Below the pieces are notes generated by a model. That model was not told the DNA's origin. It saw only the letters and a list, made by a program, of their open reading frames with translations, and searched no databases. The position numbers and the translations under genes are program-made. Below, piece after piece: positions 8,975 through 17,367 of a DNA stretch of 38,880 nucleotides. The stretch is from assembly GCA_016795375.1 (NCBI GenBank), contig JAEUHJ010000231.1:1-38880 (forward strand), written 5' to 3'. Source of the DNA: Verrucomicrobiaceae bacterium. Its GTDB lineage: Bacteria > Verrucomicrobiota > Verrucomicrobiia > Verrucomicrobiales > Verrucomicrobiaceae. How positions within the stretch are numbered: position 1 is the first letter of the stretch; each line of letters starts with the position of its first letter.

Positions 8975-9892
8975 TCACCGTCCGGCCACATGCTGCAACG
9001 CCGCCATCAAATCAAGCCGGCGGAAGCTGAGGCCGCCTTTCGCATCCTTCACCTCCACACCAGTGATTTGGAAGATTCTCATCATCGCGCTCGCGAGATC
9101 GGGGCCGTGTTGTTTCCAGTCGTGGCCGGACTTCTCGATGGCCTCGCGCAAGATCATCGCGGAGCCGCAGAGGATGGCGTTCGAGCTGCTGGTGGCCTTC
9201 GCTGGCACGAGAAGGTCGATTTTGGCACTGCGATCCAATGTCACGACATCCTTCCCCGGCGTCACTGCGCCGATGGCGAAGCAGTTGGGCTGGCTCGCGG
9301 GCCAGGAGATGCCTTTCGTGAAGTGATGATTGCCCGCCGGAGCGCTGACCCAGATGCCGAGTTCGCGGAGCTTTTTCAGTTTGGCATCGATTTCTGTCGG
9401 AACGGGTGCCGCGTGCTCCTGATCATCCGCTGGCGCGAGATTCACCGTCGTGATGCGATGCTCCGCATGATGGTCGATCACCCATTGCAGCGCCCTGGCG
9501 AGCGAAACACTGTCCACAATTTTGCAATGGGCGCATTCAAGGCTGCGCACGATGGCGAGTTGGTTGTTGTAGGCCACGCCACGCTTGCCGCCGTAATTCA
9601 CCGATGACGGAATGCCGATCGTGCTGCCATGGTAGCCCTTGCCTTCGTGTTTCGGATCATCGTCGCCGTCCACGGCATCAAACGTGACCTTCACCTTGTC
9701 CCCCTGCCACTCTGGCCGTGACATCTTGCAGCCATCATCAAGCAAGGCCAGCGTCTGCCCTTTGCCGAACGTCAAAACGTCCGCGTATGCCTTCCACGCT
9801 GCCGTGATGCCCGCATGCTCGAACTCAGCAGGCTGCGCGGGTTCTTGAGCCGAGATCGAAACAGCAAGGAACAGGAAGAGGAGTGATTTCAT
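8975..9892 (-). CDS. Secreted S8 (subtilisin-like) protease
   Basis: This protein of about 305 residues is a predicted secreted serine peptidase. The chosen ATG (9890-9892) gives a clean signal peptide (MKSLLFLFLAVSISAQ). Subtilase landmarks occur in the right order: D52 in LALLDDG, H88 in GYHGST, the oxyanion-type Asn N188 in SAPAGNHHF, and a Ser in TSSSNA (S237 by alignment to GTSMA). The nucleophile motif is unusual because the near-universal Gly before it is replaced by Ser. The protein is also shorter than most S8 peptidases and lacks an obvious propeptide. Activity is therefore likely but not certain. It shares an operon with the Asp-box protein and is divergent from vapB. Confidence 0.75.
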   Translation of the reverse strand: MKSLLFLFLAVSISAQEPAQPAEFEHAGITAAWKAYADVLTFGKGQTLALLDDGCKMSRPEWQGDKVKVTFDAVDGDDDPKHEGKGYHGSTIGIPSSVNYGGKRGVAYNNQLAIVRSLECAHCKIVDSVSLARALQWVIDHHAEHRITTVNLAPADDQEHAAPVPTEIDAKLKKLRELGIWVSAPAGNHHFTKGISWPASQPNCFAIGAVTPGKDVVTLDRSAKIDLLVPAKATSSSNAILCGSAMILREAIEKSGHDWKQHGPDLASAMMRIFQITGVEVKDAKGGLSFRRLDLMAALQHVAGR

Positions 9893-9945
9893 GACGACCT
9901 TCTTCAAACACCACTTGCGCTGATCTTCTCTCCTTAACATGCGTC

Positions 9946-9974
9946 TTGCCAATCTGACACGCTCGTCATACGAT
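9946..9974 (+). promoter_or_regulatory. Candidate sigma70 promoter of vapBC
   Basis: TTGCCA (9946-9951; 5 of 6 to the -35 consensus) is followed after 17 bases by TACGAT (9969-9974; 4 of 6 to the -10). Initiation would fall around 9981-9982, at the ATG of vapB, so the message would be nearly or completely leaderless. This also argues against the alternative start at 9973, which lies inside the -10 box. Confidence 0.4.
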
Positions 9975-9981
9975 GCGCCAC

Positions 9982-10224
9982 ATGAAGACGCTCTCCGTTA
10001 AAATCCCCGATCCTCTCGCCAAGTGGCTGCTCGGCGAAGCGAAGCAAACCCGCCGCTCCCGCTCTGAGCTGGTGCGTGAGGCATTGGAGGCGAAACGCCA
10101 AGGCAACGGTGGAAAACCGAAACGACGCAGCCTCGCAGATGCCCTGCTGGAGTGCGGAGGCACGTTTGACGGCCCCGGCGATCTCTCCACGAATCCACGC
10201 TACATGGACGATTTCGGCAAATGA
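9982..10224 (+). CDS. vapB: VapB-like ribbon-helix-helix antitoxin
   Basis: This 80-residue protein has the CopG/ribbon-helix-helix pattern. A short beta strand (KTLSVKIP) is followed by two helices containing RRSRSELVREALEAK, a typical DNA-binding antitoxin N-terminus. The C-terminal part (SLADALLECGGTFDGPGDL) would be the toxin-binding tail. It should neutralise the downstream PIN-domain toxin and repress its own promoter. The ATG at 9982 is preferred over the in-frame ATG at 9973 because the latter overlaps the predicted -10 box. The stop overlaps the vapC start (ATGA), the usual coupling in these modules. Confidence 0.85.
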   Translation: MKTLSVKIPDPLAKWLLGEAKQTRRSRSELVREALEAKRQGNGGKPKRRSLADALLECGGTFDGPGDLSTNPRYMDDFGK

Positions 10225-10637
10225 GAGAGGTCATCCTTATGGACACAGGTCCGCTCGTGGCACTCTACAATGCTCGTGACGAGCATCACGGATGGGTCTG
10301 CGAGCAAATGCGCCACATGCCGGATGAGGTCATCACCTGCGAGCCTGTACTCAGCGAAGCCTGCTTTTTGCTCGCGCGTGCCCGGACGAGCCCAATCCGC
10401 ATCGTGCAGGCCGTCAGACGTGGCATCGTGAAGCCATTGTTCGAAATCGCCGACGAGGCGGCCGCATTGGAAACACTGATGAGCCGCTACGCCGACACAC
10501 CCATGTCACTCGCGGATGCCTGTCTCGTGCGCCTGTCTGAAATCCATCGCGACTGCCGCATCTTCACCCTCGACCGGGATTTCAAACACTACCGCCGCTT
10601 CGGCCGCTCGGTGATTCCACTGCTGAGTCCGTGGTGA
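10221..10637 (+). CDS. vapC: VapC-like PIN-domain toxin ribonuclease
   Basis: This 138-residue PIN-domain protein is a predicted Mg-dependent endoribonuclease toxin. The acidic active-site residues are all visible: D8 in LMDTGPLVA, E46 in VLSEACFLL, D99 in SLADACLV, and D118/D120 in TLDRDF. Length is normal for VapC. It starts inside the antitoxin stop codon (ATGA overlap), so its synthesis is coupled to the antitoxin. Targets of VapC toxins include tRNA and rRNA loops; the target here cannot be read from sequence. A 10-bp inverted repeat begins on its stop codon. Confidence 0.9.
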   Translation: MREVILMDTGPLVALYNARDEHHGWVCEQMRHMPDEVITCEPVLSEACFLLARARTSPIRIVQAVRRGIVKPLFEIADEAAALETLMSRYADTPMSLADACLVRLSEIHRDCRIFTLDRDFKHYRRFGRSVIPLLSPW

Positions 10638-10674
10638 CTTTCTTGAATCCGAACCAGCCACGCTAGAAAGTCAC
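10634..10674. terminator. Perfect 10-bp inverted repeat at the end of vapC
   Basis: GTGACTTTCT (10634-10643) and AGAAAGTCAC (10665-10674) are perfectly complementary around a 21-base spacer. The left arm overlaps the vapC stop codon (10635-10637). No T-run follows, so this is a stable 3' end structure or the edge of an inserted segment rather than a textbook terminator. It marks the boundary between GC-rich vapBC and the lower-GC gene that follows. Confidence 0.45.
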
Positions 10675-10699
10675 ACATTGCATTTTGCGTTCACAGAAC

Positions 10700-11608
10700 A
10701 TGAACAGACGCCGCTTTGCTTCTGCCGTTATAATTCCAGTGATTTTTCCATCCGCATGCTCACGCGGAAACAAGTTATCCCATGAAGATCGCGTGAGGCT
10801 GGTGGCTGCTGACAAGCAGTGGCAGCCCAACGAATGGCGTGAATTCATGCTTGGTCTCGAAGATTCGGCGTTGGTGGATCTTGCAATCGTATACGGCTCT
10901 ATCCGACCAAACACTCCAGGCATCAGTATCAAAGGTGAGGTTTTAGATGCCACGATGGCTTTGAACTATAACAGCGGACGCGAGTCCTTGGTGAACACCA
11001 TGCAAGAACAAGCCATGAACACATTTTGGAGCAAACTGGAAAAGGCCGGAACAGTTTTTACAAACCCTGGTTATCATGTGAAATGGCACGAGATCGTAAA
11101 AAGAGCCTGCTTCTGGGCAGGCTTGGACGGTAAGGAATACGACACGAAAAGTTCTTTCGAAGCCGAACAAGCGCTCATCAAAAAGCTCGTTGCTGGTGCT
11201 TGGGATAAGCTGTCCCAGGACCAAAGGCGAGAGGTTGTCCTGAAGTGCGAGGGGTTGTCGAACCTTACTGAGGCGCAAAAGGCAGCCATCATCACAGGAA
11301 GTGGCGGCGTGTTGATTGCCACATTATCAGCAACGATTCTTTTGAGTGGTTTTGCCTTCTATACAACCATGTCATCTGTGCTGTGCGCTTCCGCGGGCGT
11401 TTTGGGCATCACCCTTCCATTTGGAGCATACATGGGAGCTTCTTCGGCAGCAGCACTGGTAGGTGGTCCGGTGGGGTGGACTGTTGCCGCGCTTGGGATT
11501 GGCGCTGCGATATTTGTATTTTTCAACGATGGGGATAAAGAGAAGCTTGTCAAAATGGTCGTGGCAACACACCTCATGAAGCTCAGGATGCTGAATGACA
11601 AATTGTAG
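10700..11608 (+). CDS. YaaW-like (UPF0174-type) protein with C-terminal membrane segments
   Basis: This protein of about 302 residues has an N-terminus (MNRRRFASAVIIPVIFPSAC) that looks like a twin-arginine or lipoprotein-type signal. The lipobox is imperfect because Pro stands at -3. The middle (about residues 30-190) is hydrophilic and helical. The stretch HEIVKRACFW... FEAEQALIKKLVAGAWDKLSQDQRR recalls the conserved core of E. coli YaaW and its relatives. A Gly/Ala-rich hydrophobic region from about 195 to 275 could form two or three membrane segments, and a short Lys-rich tail follows. ATG 10700 is chosen over an upstream TTG at 10685. Base composition is clearly more AT-rich than its neighbours, suggesting acquisition. 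The family's function is unknown, and my assignment is by recalled pattern only. Confidence 0.55.
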   Translation: MNRRRFASAVIIPVIFPSACSRGNKLSHEDRVRLVAADKQWQPNEWREFMLGLEDSALVDLAIVYGSIRPNTPGISIKGEVLDATMALNYNSGRESLVNTMQEQAMNTFWSKLEKAGTVFTNPGYHVKWHEIVKRACFWAGLDGKEYDTKSSFEAEQALIKKLVAGAWDKLSQDQRREVVLKCEGLSNLTEAQKAAIITGSGGVLIATLSATILLSGFAFYTTMSSVLCASAGVLGITLPFGAYMGASSAAALVGGPVGWTVAALGIGAAIFVFFNDGDKEKLVKMVVATHLMKLRMLNDKL

Positions 11609-11621
11609 AAAGCGTAGATGA

Positions 11622-14009
11622 CTACTTTGTCAAAAACGCCAGGAGATCACGCAGCTCGGTATTCGTGAGTGTCAGCACCAAGCCGGGCGGCATCAGGGAG
11701 GTGCGGAGTTCGGTGCGTTTGAGGATGTCGGCTTCGGGGAAGGATTTTTCTTTGCCGGTGAGGTCGCGGAAGACTTCGGTGTTGGAGGAGCGTAGCAGGA
11801 TGCCGGTGAAGGTGGTGCCGTCTTTGAGTTCGACGACGGAGGGATAAAACTGCGGCGCGACTTCACGATGTGGTTCGAGGATGGAGCGCAGGATGGCGGC
11901 GCGGTCGCCTTGCTGGGCGATGAAGGTCAAATCGGGGCCGACGACGTTGCCGCGGCCGTTGTGGCGGTGGCAGGTGGAGCAGATGGCGACCTTGCTGTTG
12001 AAGAAGATGCGACGGCCGGTTTCAGGATCGCCCTTGCCTTCGATGCGCTTCAACCAGGCGACGGTGTCGTCGAAGGCGGGGCGGTTTGTGTTGATGGAGC
12101 GTGGAAGGGCTCGCTGCGCTTCATCGCGGATGATCGCGTTGTCGTTATGGGCGAGCTTTTGCAGCAGCGCGGTGTCGTCGGTGCCGAGGATGGCTTCGGC
12201 GCGGAGTCGCGGGCTGCGTTTATCATCGGCGGCGATTTCGGCGCTGGCACGGCGGGCGGCGAGGGTGCGGACGGCTTCGAGTTGAAGCACTTCGTCGTTG
12301 CTGTTCGCGAACTCGCGCAGGAGTTCGAGCGTGAGGGCTTTGTGCGTCGGTGGGGCGAGGCGCAGGGCGTAGCCTTTGATTCGGGCGGGCGTTTTGGGAT
12401 CGGTGATGCGCTCGACGAGCACTTCGGGATTGGTGACGCCCGCGCCGGGTTCACCGCGAAGGGTGTTCCAAGTGGCGAGCACGGCCTCGAAGAGGCGGAA
12501 GTCGAGTTTGGAATCGCTGAGCATGGCCTCGACCTGCGGCTGGAACTCTTTGAGCACCGCGTCAGCGATCCAGCGCAGGCACTCGAAGCGCATCTCGGCA
12601 TCGGGATCGTCGAAGAAGGCACGCACCCACTTCGCATCGCTCAAATCAACACGTCGCATGGCGACGAAGGCCCACACGCGGTCATTTGGCGGCAATGCCT
12701 TCACGGCTTCCACACTCAGTTTGGATCTCGAAAGCGCGGTCAAAGCCGCGTCGGCGAGGTATTTGTCGTTTCCACGAGCCAGTTTGAACAACTCGGCCAC
12801 TTCAGGCATTTCGCGGCCTTCGCGCAGTTTTTTGGCGAGAGCGGCCTCGGGAGTTTCAGGCTGCTTTGCGGCGATCCAGGGCTGCTTTTCGATTTCGAGC
12901 TTCCAGAGGCGACCGCGGCCATGAATCGGGTAGGAACTGAAAACCCAGTCGGTGAGATAGAATGCTCCATCGGGACCCTGGGCCATGCAGACGGGGCGGA
13001 AGAAGTCGCTGCCTTTCACGAGCGGGATGCGCTCGGAGGTATAGCCCGCGCCTTTCGGCGTGAGCGGGAAGTAGTCGATGCTGTGGTCGCTCCAGCTCGG
13101 GATGATGACGCCGCCGCCGAGTTCGACGACGGCACAGGGGCCTTCACCGCAGGGATGCACCATGCCGAGCGTGCCGCGCAGCTCGCCATTCCACGCGACA
13201 AAGGGATGCACGGGTGCGCTGCCATAGACCCATTGGAATCCGTAGTCCGCGCCTTCGACGACATGGAGCAAGCGACACGGCGGGCGGCTGCCGGGATCGT
13301 TTTCAGCGGCGAAGATCTCGCCATCAGCACGCACGAGCAGTCCGAACGGATTCCAGAAGCCACGAGCGATGCGGCGCAGACCCTTGCCATCGGCGGTGCA
13401 GCGGAAGACTCCGCCTTCACCGCGCCCGCTGGCCTTCGCGCCATCGATGCCGGTGAGGGTCCAGTCCTTGCCAAAATTTTCACCGAGTGAGAAGACAAGC
13501 CCGCCATCGGGATGCCAGGCCATGCCGCTGAGGCCGTTGTGCGGGTAATCGGAGACGGTATCGAGCGTGGCGAGGTTTTCCTCGGTGTCGCCGGTGCCGT
13601 CGCCATCGCTGTCCTTCACGCGCAGGATGCGGTCACGCTCGGCGAGGTAGAGCCAGCCGTCCGGGCCGCATTCGACGTGCATGGTGGCGTCCGTCTTGTT
13701 GTAAAAGACGCGGCGGTTTTTTCCGTCGGCGTCGAAAACGAGGATCTCGTCATGCTGCGGCCCCGCATAACCCTCCGGCCGGTGGTGCGTGTGACTCGCG
13801 GCGAGCCAGATGCGGCCCTTTGCATCCACATCGATACCTGTCGGCGTGACGAGCGCGGGATGCTCGGCGAGCAGCGTCATCTTCACGCCGGGCATCAGCG
13901 TCTCGATCCGCGGATTGAGATCGGCGGGAACGACGGGGGCCTTCGACGGCGGGCCGGATTGAGCGAGGGCGGCGAGAGGGAGGAGGAGGCAGAGAAGTGA
14001 CCGGTGCAT
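11622..14009 (-). CDS. PVC-type membrane-bound dehydrogenase with HEAT repeats and haem-binding domain
   Basis: This protein of about 795 residues starts at the ATG 14007-14009, which opens a signal peptide (MHRSLLCLLLPLAALAQ). A seven-blade-like N-terminal region (about 30-400) resembles soluble glucose/sorbosone dehydrogenase propellers, with repeated GPDGWLYL and HPDGGLVF strands. An alpha-helical HEAT-like middle follows (LRREGREMPEVAELFKLAR onward). The C-terminus is a c-type haem domain with CSTCH, followed by VVGPDLTF, the layout of the CxxCH/TIGR02603 type. Such proteins are abundant in Planctomycetota and Verrucomicrobiota and are thought to pass electrons from periplasmic oxidation to cytochromes. 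It is the last gene of the 16-kb run. Confidence 0.85.
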   Translation of the reverse strand: MHRSLLCLLLPLAALAQSGPPSKAPVVPADLNPRIETLMPGVKMTLLAEHPALVTPTGIDVDAKGRIWLAASHTHHRPEGYAGPQHDEILVFDADGKNRRVFYNKTDATMHVECGPDGWLYLAERDRILRVKDSDGDGTGDTEENLATLDTVSDYPHNGLSGMAWHPDGGLVFSLGENFGKDWTLTGIDGAKASGRGEGGVFRCTADGKGLRRIARGFWNPFGLLVRADGEIFAAENDPGSRPPCRLLHVVEGADYGFQWVYGSAPVHPFVAWNGELRGTLGMVHPCGEGPCAVVELGGGVIIPSWSDHSIDYFPLTPKGAGYTSERIPLVKGSDFFRPVCMAQGPDGAFYLTDWVFSSYPIHGRGRLWKLEIEKQPWIAAKQPETPEAALAKKLREGREMPEVAELFKLARGNDKYLADAALTALSRSKLSVEAVKALPPNDRVWAFVAMRRVDLSDAKWVRAFFDDPDAEMRFECLRWIADAVLKEFQPQVEAMLSDSKLDFRLFEAVLATWNTLRGEPGAGVTNPEVLVERITDPKTPARIKGYALRLAPPTHKALTLELLREFANSNDEVLQLEAVRTLAARRASAEIAADDKRSPRLRAEAILGTDDTALLQKLAHNDNAIIRDEAQRALPRSINTNRPAFDDTVAWLKRIEGKGDPETGRRIFFNSKVAICSTCHRHNGRGNVVGPDLTFIAQQGDRAAILRSILEPHREVAPQFYPSVVELKDGTTFTGILLRSSNTEVFRDLTGKEKSFPEADILKRTELRTSLMPPGLVLTLTNTELRDLLAFLTK

Positions 14010-14049
14010 GCAGCTTTGGAATACGCGCCAGCACCGGACACTTTGCGGC

Positions 14050-14802
14050 TCAATACGTCGCGCGACCGCCGGAGAGGTCGAACACGGCTCCGGTGGTGAA
14101 GGAGCAGTCCTCCGAGCCGAGCCAGGCGACCAGCGCGGCGGCCTCCTCCTTTTTGCCAAAGCGGCCCATGGGAATCTTCGAGAGCATGTAGTCGATGTGC
14201 GACTGCTGCATCTGCGCGAGGATGTCCGTGGCGATGACGGCGGGCGTGACGGCGTTGACGGTGATGTTCGAGGTGGCGAGCTCCTTGCCGAGCGATTTGG
14301 TCAGCGCGATGACGCCGGCCTTCGACGTGCTGTAGTGCGCGGCGTTCGGGTTGCCCTCCTTGCCGGCGATGGAGGCGATGTTGATGATGCGGCCATAGCC
14401 ATTCTTCAGCAGATGCGGCACGACGCTGCGGCAACAGTAAAACGGGCCGTTGAGGTTGATGTCCATCACGCGCCGCCAGTCGGCGGGATCGAGTTCCCAG
14501 GTCTTCGCGTTGCCGCCGGTGATGCCGGCGTTGTTCACGAGGATGTCGAGTTTGCCAAAGGCTTTCACCGTGGCCTCGGTGGCCGCCTGCACGGAGGCGA
14601 GATCAGCGAGATCGACGGTGGCGGTATGCACACGTTCAGGCGTGCCCATTTCTGCCGAAGCCTGCGCGAGCGCCGCGGCGTCCACATCCCAGAGGGAGAC
14701 ACGGGCACCGGAGGCGAGAAGACGTTCGGCAATGGCGCGGCCGATGCCACGCGCACCTCCGGTGATGATGGCGTTGCGGTTATTGAGGTCGATTTGGTTC
14801 AT
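14050..14802 (-). CDS. SDR family oxidoreductase (FabG-like)
   Basis: This classical short-chain dehydrogenase of 250 residues has the normal family length. The NAD(P) site TGGARGIG is at 14-21, NNAG at 90-93, the catalytic Ser at S144 in NIASIAG, and the catalytic pair Y157-x3-K161 in HYSTSKAG. The acidic residue after beta strand 2 (WDVDAA, D39) favours NAD(H). The leader before the ATG is A/C-rich (CAACAACCAAC) and has no Shine-Dalgarno. It lies 22 bases downstream of the Tat-exported Gfo/Idh/MocA gene, so it probably acts on the same or a related sugar or cyclitol in the cytoplasm; the substrate is unknown. Confidence 0.9.
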   Translation of the reverse strand: MNQIDLNNRNAIITGGARGIGRAIAERLLASGARVSLWDVDAAALAQASAEMGTPERVHTATVDLADLASVQAATEATVKAFGKLDILVNNAGITGGNAKTWELDPADWRRVMDINLNGPFYCCRSVVPHLLKNGYGRIINIASIAGKEGNPNAAHYSTSKAGVIALTKSLGKELATSNITVNAVTPAVIATDILAQMQQSHIDYMLSKIPMGRFGKKEEAAALVAWLGSEDCSFTTGAVFDLSGGRATY

Positions 14803-14824
14803 GGAAAGTTGGTTGTTGAATCAT

Positions 14825-16177
14825 TCACAGCTCCACCCACTGGCCGGGGACGGGCACGGGGTAGCGGCCCTGGGCGTCGGACTTGATGGGTGGCTCGCTT
14901 TCGTAGGTGAGCTTGTCGATGCCTGGGAACCACTGGAAGTTGGAGGCCATCGCCTCATCCCAGGTCACGGTGCGGCCCATGTGCATGGCGGCGCGGCCCA
15001 TGATCGCGGCCATGTTTGACTGCGCGGCACGTTTGGCCTGATTGAAGGGCTTGTTCGTGCGGATGGCCTCGAGGAAGTCGTTCCACTGGTTCTGCCAGAC
15101 GGTGTGTTTTTCCTTCGGTGCGCGCCATTCGATGTTTTTGCGCGTGGTGTTTTGATCTTTGTAGATCTCCACGTCGGCGGCGTGGGTGTTGCCGGAGAAC
15201 TGCGCGGCCTTCTTGCTGCCATGCACATAGGTGGCGAAGCGACTCTCCGTCTTCGCGATGTAGCGCACGGTGTGCATGGCGCGGGTGCCATTCGGAAAGG
15301 TCCACTCGACATTGAAGGCGTCGAGGTTCTGGCTGCAATCCTTGCTGTTCGCGGCGCGACCGCACACTCCCTGCGCGGAGACGGGCAGCGCGTCATGCAG
15401 CCAGCACAGCTCATCGATCTGATGGATGTCCATCTCCGCCCAGAGGCCGCCGCAGACCCAGTAGAATTTGGTGAAGTTGCGAAGCTGCCACTCCAGCTCG
15501 CTTTTGTCGGCAGGCTTTGGCCCGAGATCGCCCACCGGTCCCATGCGGTAGGCGCGGGTGTATTGCAGATCGCCCAGCTCGCCGGCGCGCAGGCGGCGGA
15601 TGAGCTCCTCGCGATTTGGCGAGTGGCGGCACATGAGGCCGGCGGCGATTTTGACGCCCTTCTTCTCCGCGGCCTCGGCAGCGGCGATCACGCGGCGCAC
15701 ACCGACGGGATCGGTGGCGAAGGATTTTTCCATGAAGACGTTCACGCCGCGTTCCACGGCATACTCGAGCTGCTGCGGGCGAAAGCCTGCGTAGCCGGTG
15801 AGCAGGGCGATGTCGCCGGAGCCTGGGCGCAAGGAGTCGATGGCCTTTTTGTAGGAGTCGAAGCCGATGAACTGGCGCTCGGAGGGCACGTCGATACGCT
15901 GCTCGAACTTGTCGTAGAGGGCGGTGTGCGCGCGTTGCAGGCGGTCGTCATACAGATCGGCCATGGCGACGAGCTTGGTGGTGCTGCCGGTGGCCTCCAT
16001 GGCATTGGCGATGGCGCCGCTGCCACGCCCGCCGGAGCCGACGATGGCGAGCTGGATGGTGTCGCTGCCTGCGGCGTGGACGTGCGGGATGGCAACGCCT
16101 GCGAGTGCGGAGGCGGCTGCGGCTTTGCCTGCTGTTCCGAGAAAATCACGACGGCTGATGGTGGATGGCGTGTTCAT
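14825..16177 (-). CDS. Tat-exported Gfo/Idh/MocA family oxidoreductase
   Basis: This 450-residue protein has a clear twin-arginine signal (SRRDFLG at 8-14, then an Ala-rich h-region ending VHA), so it should be exported folded with its NAD(P) bound. The Rossmann turn is IVGSGGRGSGA. The EKP motif appears as MEKSFATD, and GLMCRHSPN and EMDIHQIDELCWLHD follow in the substrate domain. The long C-terminal extension is typical of the Planctomycete/Verrucomicrobial 'secreted Gfo/Idh/MocA' group. Some relatives are glycoside-oxidising or glycosidase enzymes that use a tightly held NAD and do not need free cofactor. The neighbouring gene encodes a second Tat-exported member, which suggests successive steps or substrates. 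Confidence 0.9.
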   Translation of the reverse strand: MNTPSTISRRDFLGTAGKAAAASALAGVAIPHVHAAGSDTIQLAIVGSGGRGSGAIANAMEATGSTTKLVAMADLYDDRLQRAHTALYDKFEQRIDVPSERQFIGFDSYKKAIDSLRPGSGDIALLTGYAGFRPQQLEYAVERGVNVFMEKSFATDPVGVRRVIAAAEAAEKKGVKIAAGLMCRHSPNREELIRRLRAGELGDLQYTRAYRMGPVGDLGPKPADKSELEWQLRNFTKFYWVCGGLWAEMDIHQIDELCWLHDALPVSAQGVCGRAANSKDCSQNLDAFNVEWTFPNGTRAMHTVRYIAKTESRFATYVHGSKKAAQFSGNTHAADVEIYKDQNTTRKNIEWRAPKEKHTVWQNQWNDFLEAIRTNKPFNQAKRAAQSNMAAIMGRAAMHMGRTVTWDEAMASNFQWFPGIDKLTYESEPPIKSDAQGRYPVPVPGQWVEL

Positions 16178-16216
16178 GGGTGGGTTGGGTTGATGGGTTG
16201 TCTGATTGGGTTGAAA

Positions 16217-17272
16217 CTAGGCATTCAGCACTTCGCTGATCTTTACTTCACGGCCGAGGGCGAGGGAGCGTTTGGCGGCTTCGAGCACGGCGATGACTTC
16301 GACCTCTTCCTCGACAGGTACGCTTTCCTTGCCGTGGATCACGAGGTCGAGGAAGGACTCCAGGAGGTAGGCGTAGAGGTTAGCGAGGTCGGGGGTGACG
16401 CTGCGCCAGCCTTTGGTGCCGTAGAGATTGATCTGGTAGCCGGCGCGCATCACCTCCTTGTCGGCGACGAGCAGCATGACGTCGCGTTGATCGCCAAAGC
16501 GGATGCGGGCGATGTTGGCGCCGGGTTTGCCGACGTTGGTGACGCTGGTGGCTCCTTTGCCGAGCACGGCGTAGGCCATCGAAAGCGCGTGGATGCCGTA
16601 ATAGACGAGTTCGTTGCCACAGACGACGCTGGCGAGATGCACGTCGCCAAGCTGCGGCAGCTCGCCACGCAGTTTGATGATGTCGGGCACGAAGCGCAGG
16701 CTGCTGGCGGACATGAAGCGCGTCTTCGTCTCGCGTGCGAGTTTTGCCACGGCGGCGGCTTCACGGGCGGTCATGGCGAGCGGCTTGTCGCAGAAGGTGG
16801 GCACGCCTTTGCGCAGGGCATGCTCCGCGTATTTCCATTGTGCCCCGCTGCCGTCATCGACGATGAGCACGGCATCCACGCCATCGCAGCATTGCTCGGG
16901 CGTGTCGGTGACGGTTTCGATGCCGCAGACGTCCGCCAGGGCGCTGGCTGCGGCCTTGTCGGTGTCCCAAATCTTCACCACGCGGGCGCCTTCGAGCCTG
17001 CGGCCGGATTTGACGAAGGTACCTTTGAGCTTTTTCGCCTTCTCCTCGTCCCAGCCGTTGAAGGTCGTGGAGAATGCCGTGCCATGATGCGAGCCGGGCA
17101 TGCGGGCGGCGGAGGGATTGTCATAAGTTGGTGCATACGTCGCAGCGGAGATGATGCCGAGCTTCAATGGCGCTGATTGAGCGCGTCCGATGAGAGGAGC
17201 ACTTGCGACAGATGCGGCCAGCGTGGCTGCGGAGCGGGTGACAAACGTGCGGCGGTTGAGTGGCGGATTCAT
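16217..17272 (-). CDS. Second Tat-exported Gfo/Idh/MocA family oxidoreductase
   Basis: This 351-residue protein has a twin-arginine leader (NRRTFVTRSAATLAAS) ending near GRAQS. The family's EKP motif reads FCDKPLAM, and YYGIHALSMAY supplies the usual His of the substrate domain. The N-terminal nucleotide fold is less canonical, lacking the GxGxxG turn (LGIISAATYAPTY), so cofactor binding may differ. It lies 39 bases upstream of the other Tat-exported member and just downstream of an intercistronic repeat element (17294-17367). Its leader (CCCCAACAACC) has no Shine-Dalgarno. Confidence 0.88.
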   Translation of the reverse strand: MNPPLNRRTFVTRSAATLAASVASAPLIGRAQSAPLKLGIISAATYAPTYDNPSAARMPGSHHGTAFSTTFNGWDEEKAKKLKGTFVKSGRRLEGARVVKIWDTDKAAASALADVCGIETVTDTPEQCCDGVDAVLIVDDGSGAQWKYAEHALRKGVPTFCDKPLAMTAREAAAVAKLARETKTRFMSASSLRFVPDIIKLRGELPQLGDVHLASVVCGNELVYYGIHALSMAYAVLGKGATSVTNVGKPGANIARIRFGDQRDVMLLVADKEVMRAGYQINLYGTKGWRSVTPDLANLYAYLLESFLDLVIHGKESVPVEEEVEVIAVLEAAKRSLALGREVKISEVLNA

Positions 17273-17293
17273 GGTTGTTGGGGAAGAGGTTGA

Positions 17294-17367
17294 GGCAGAA
17301 TCATGGAGGGCAGAATGATGGGATTGGATTTCAAAGAGATGATTTTGCCCTTCATCATTCTGTTTTC
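17294..17367. repeat. Intercistronic inverted-repeat element, copy A
   Basis: The left arm has two units, GGCAGAATCATGG and GGCAGAATGATGG. The right arm has two inverted units, ATGATTTTGCCC and CATCATTCTG. The loop is GGATTGGATTTCAAAGAG. It overlaps the last codons and the stop of the GxxExxY gene (stop at 17355-17357), so that protein's final residues and stop codon come from the element. Arm units and loop are nearly identical to copy B on the other side of the same gene. Confidence 0.85.

Noticed and set aside
15104..17176. 690-residue plus-strand frame across the two Tat-exported oxidoreductases
   Set aside because: It is the antisense of high-GC coding sequence. The minus strand has clear Tat signals and family motifs, and the plus-strand translation is low-complexity Gly/Ala/Asp/Val.
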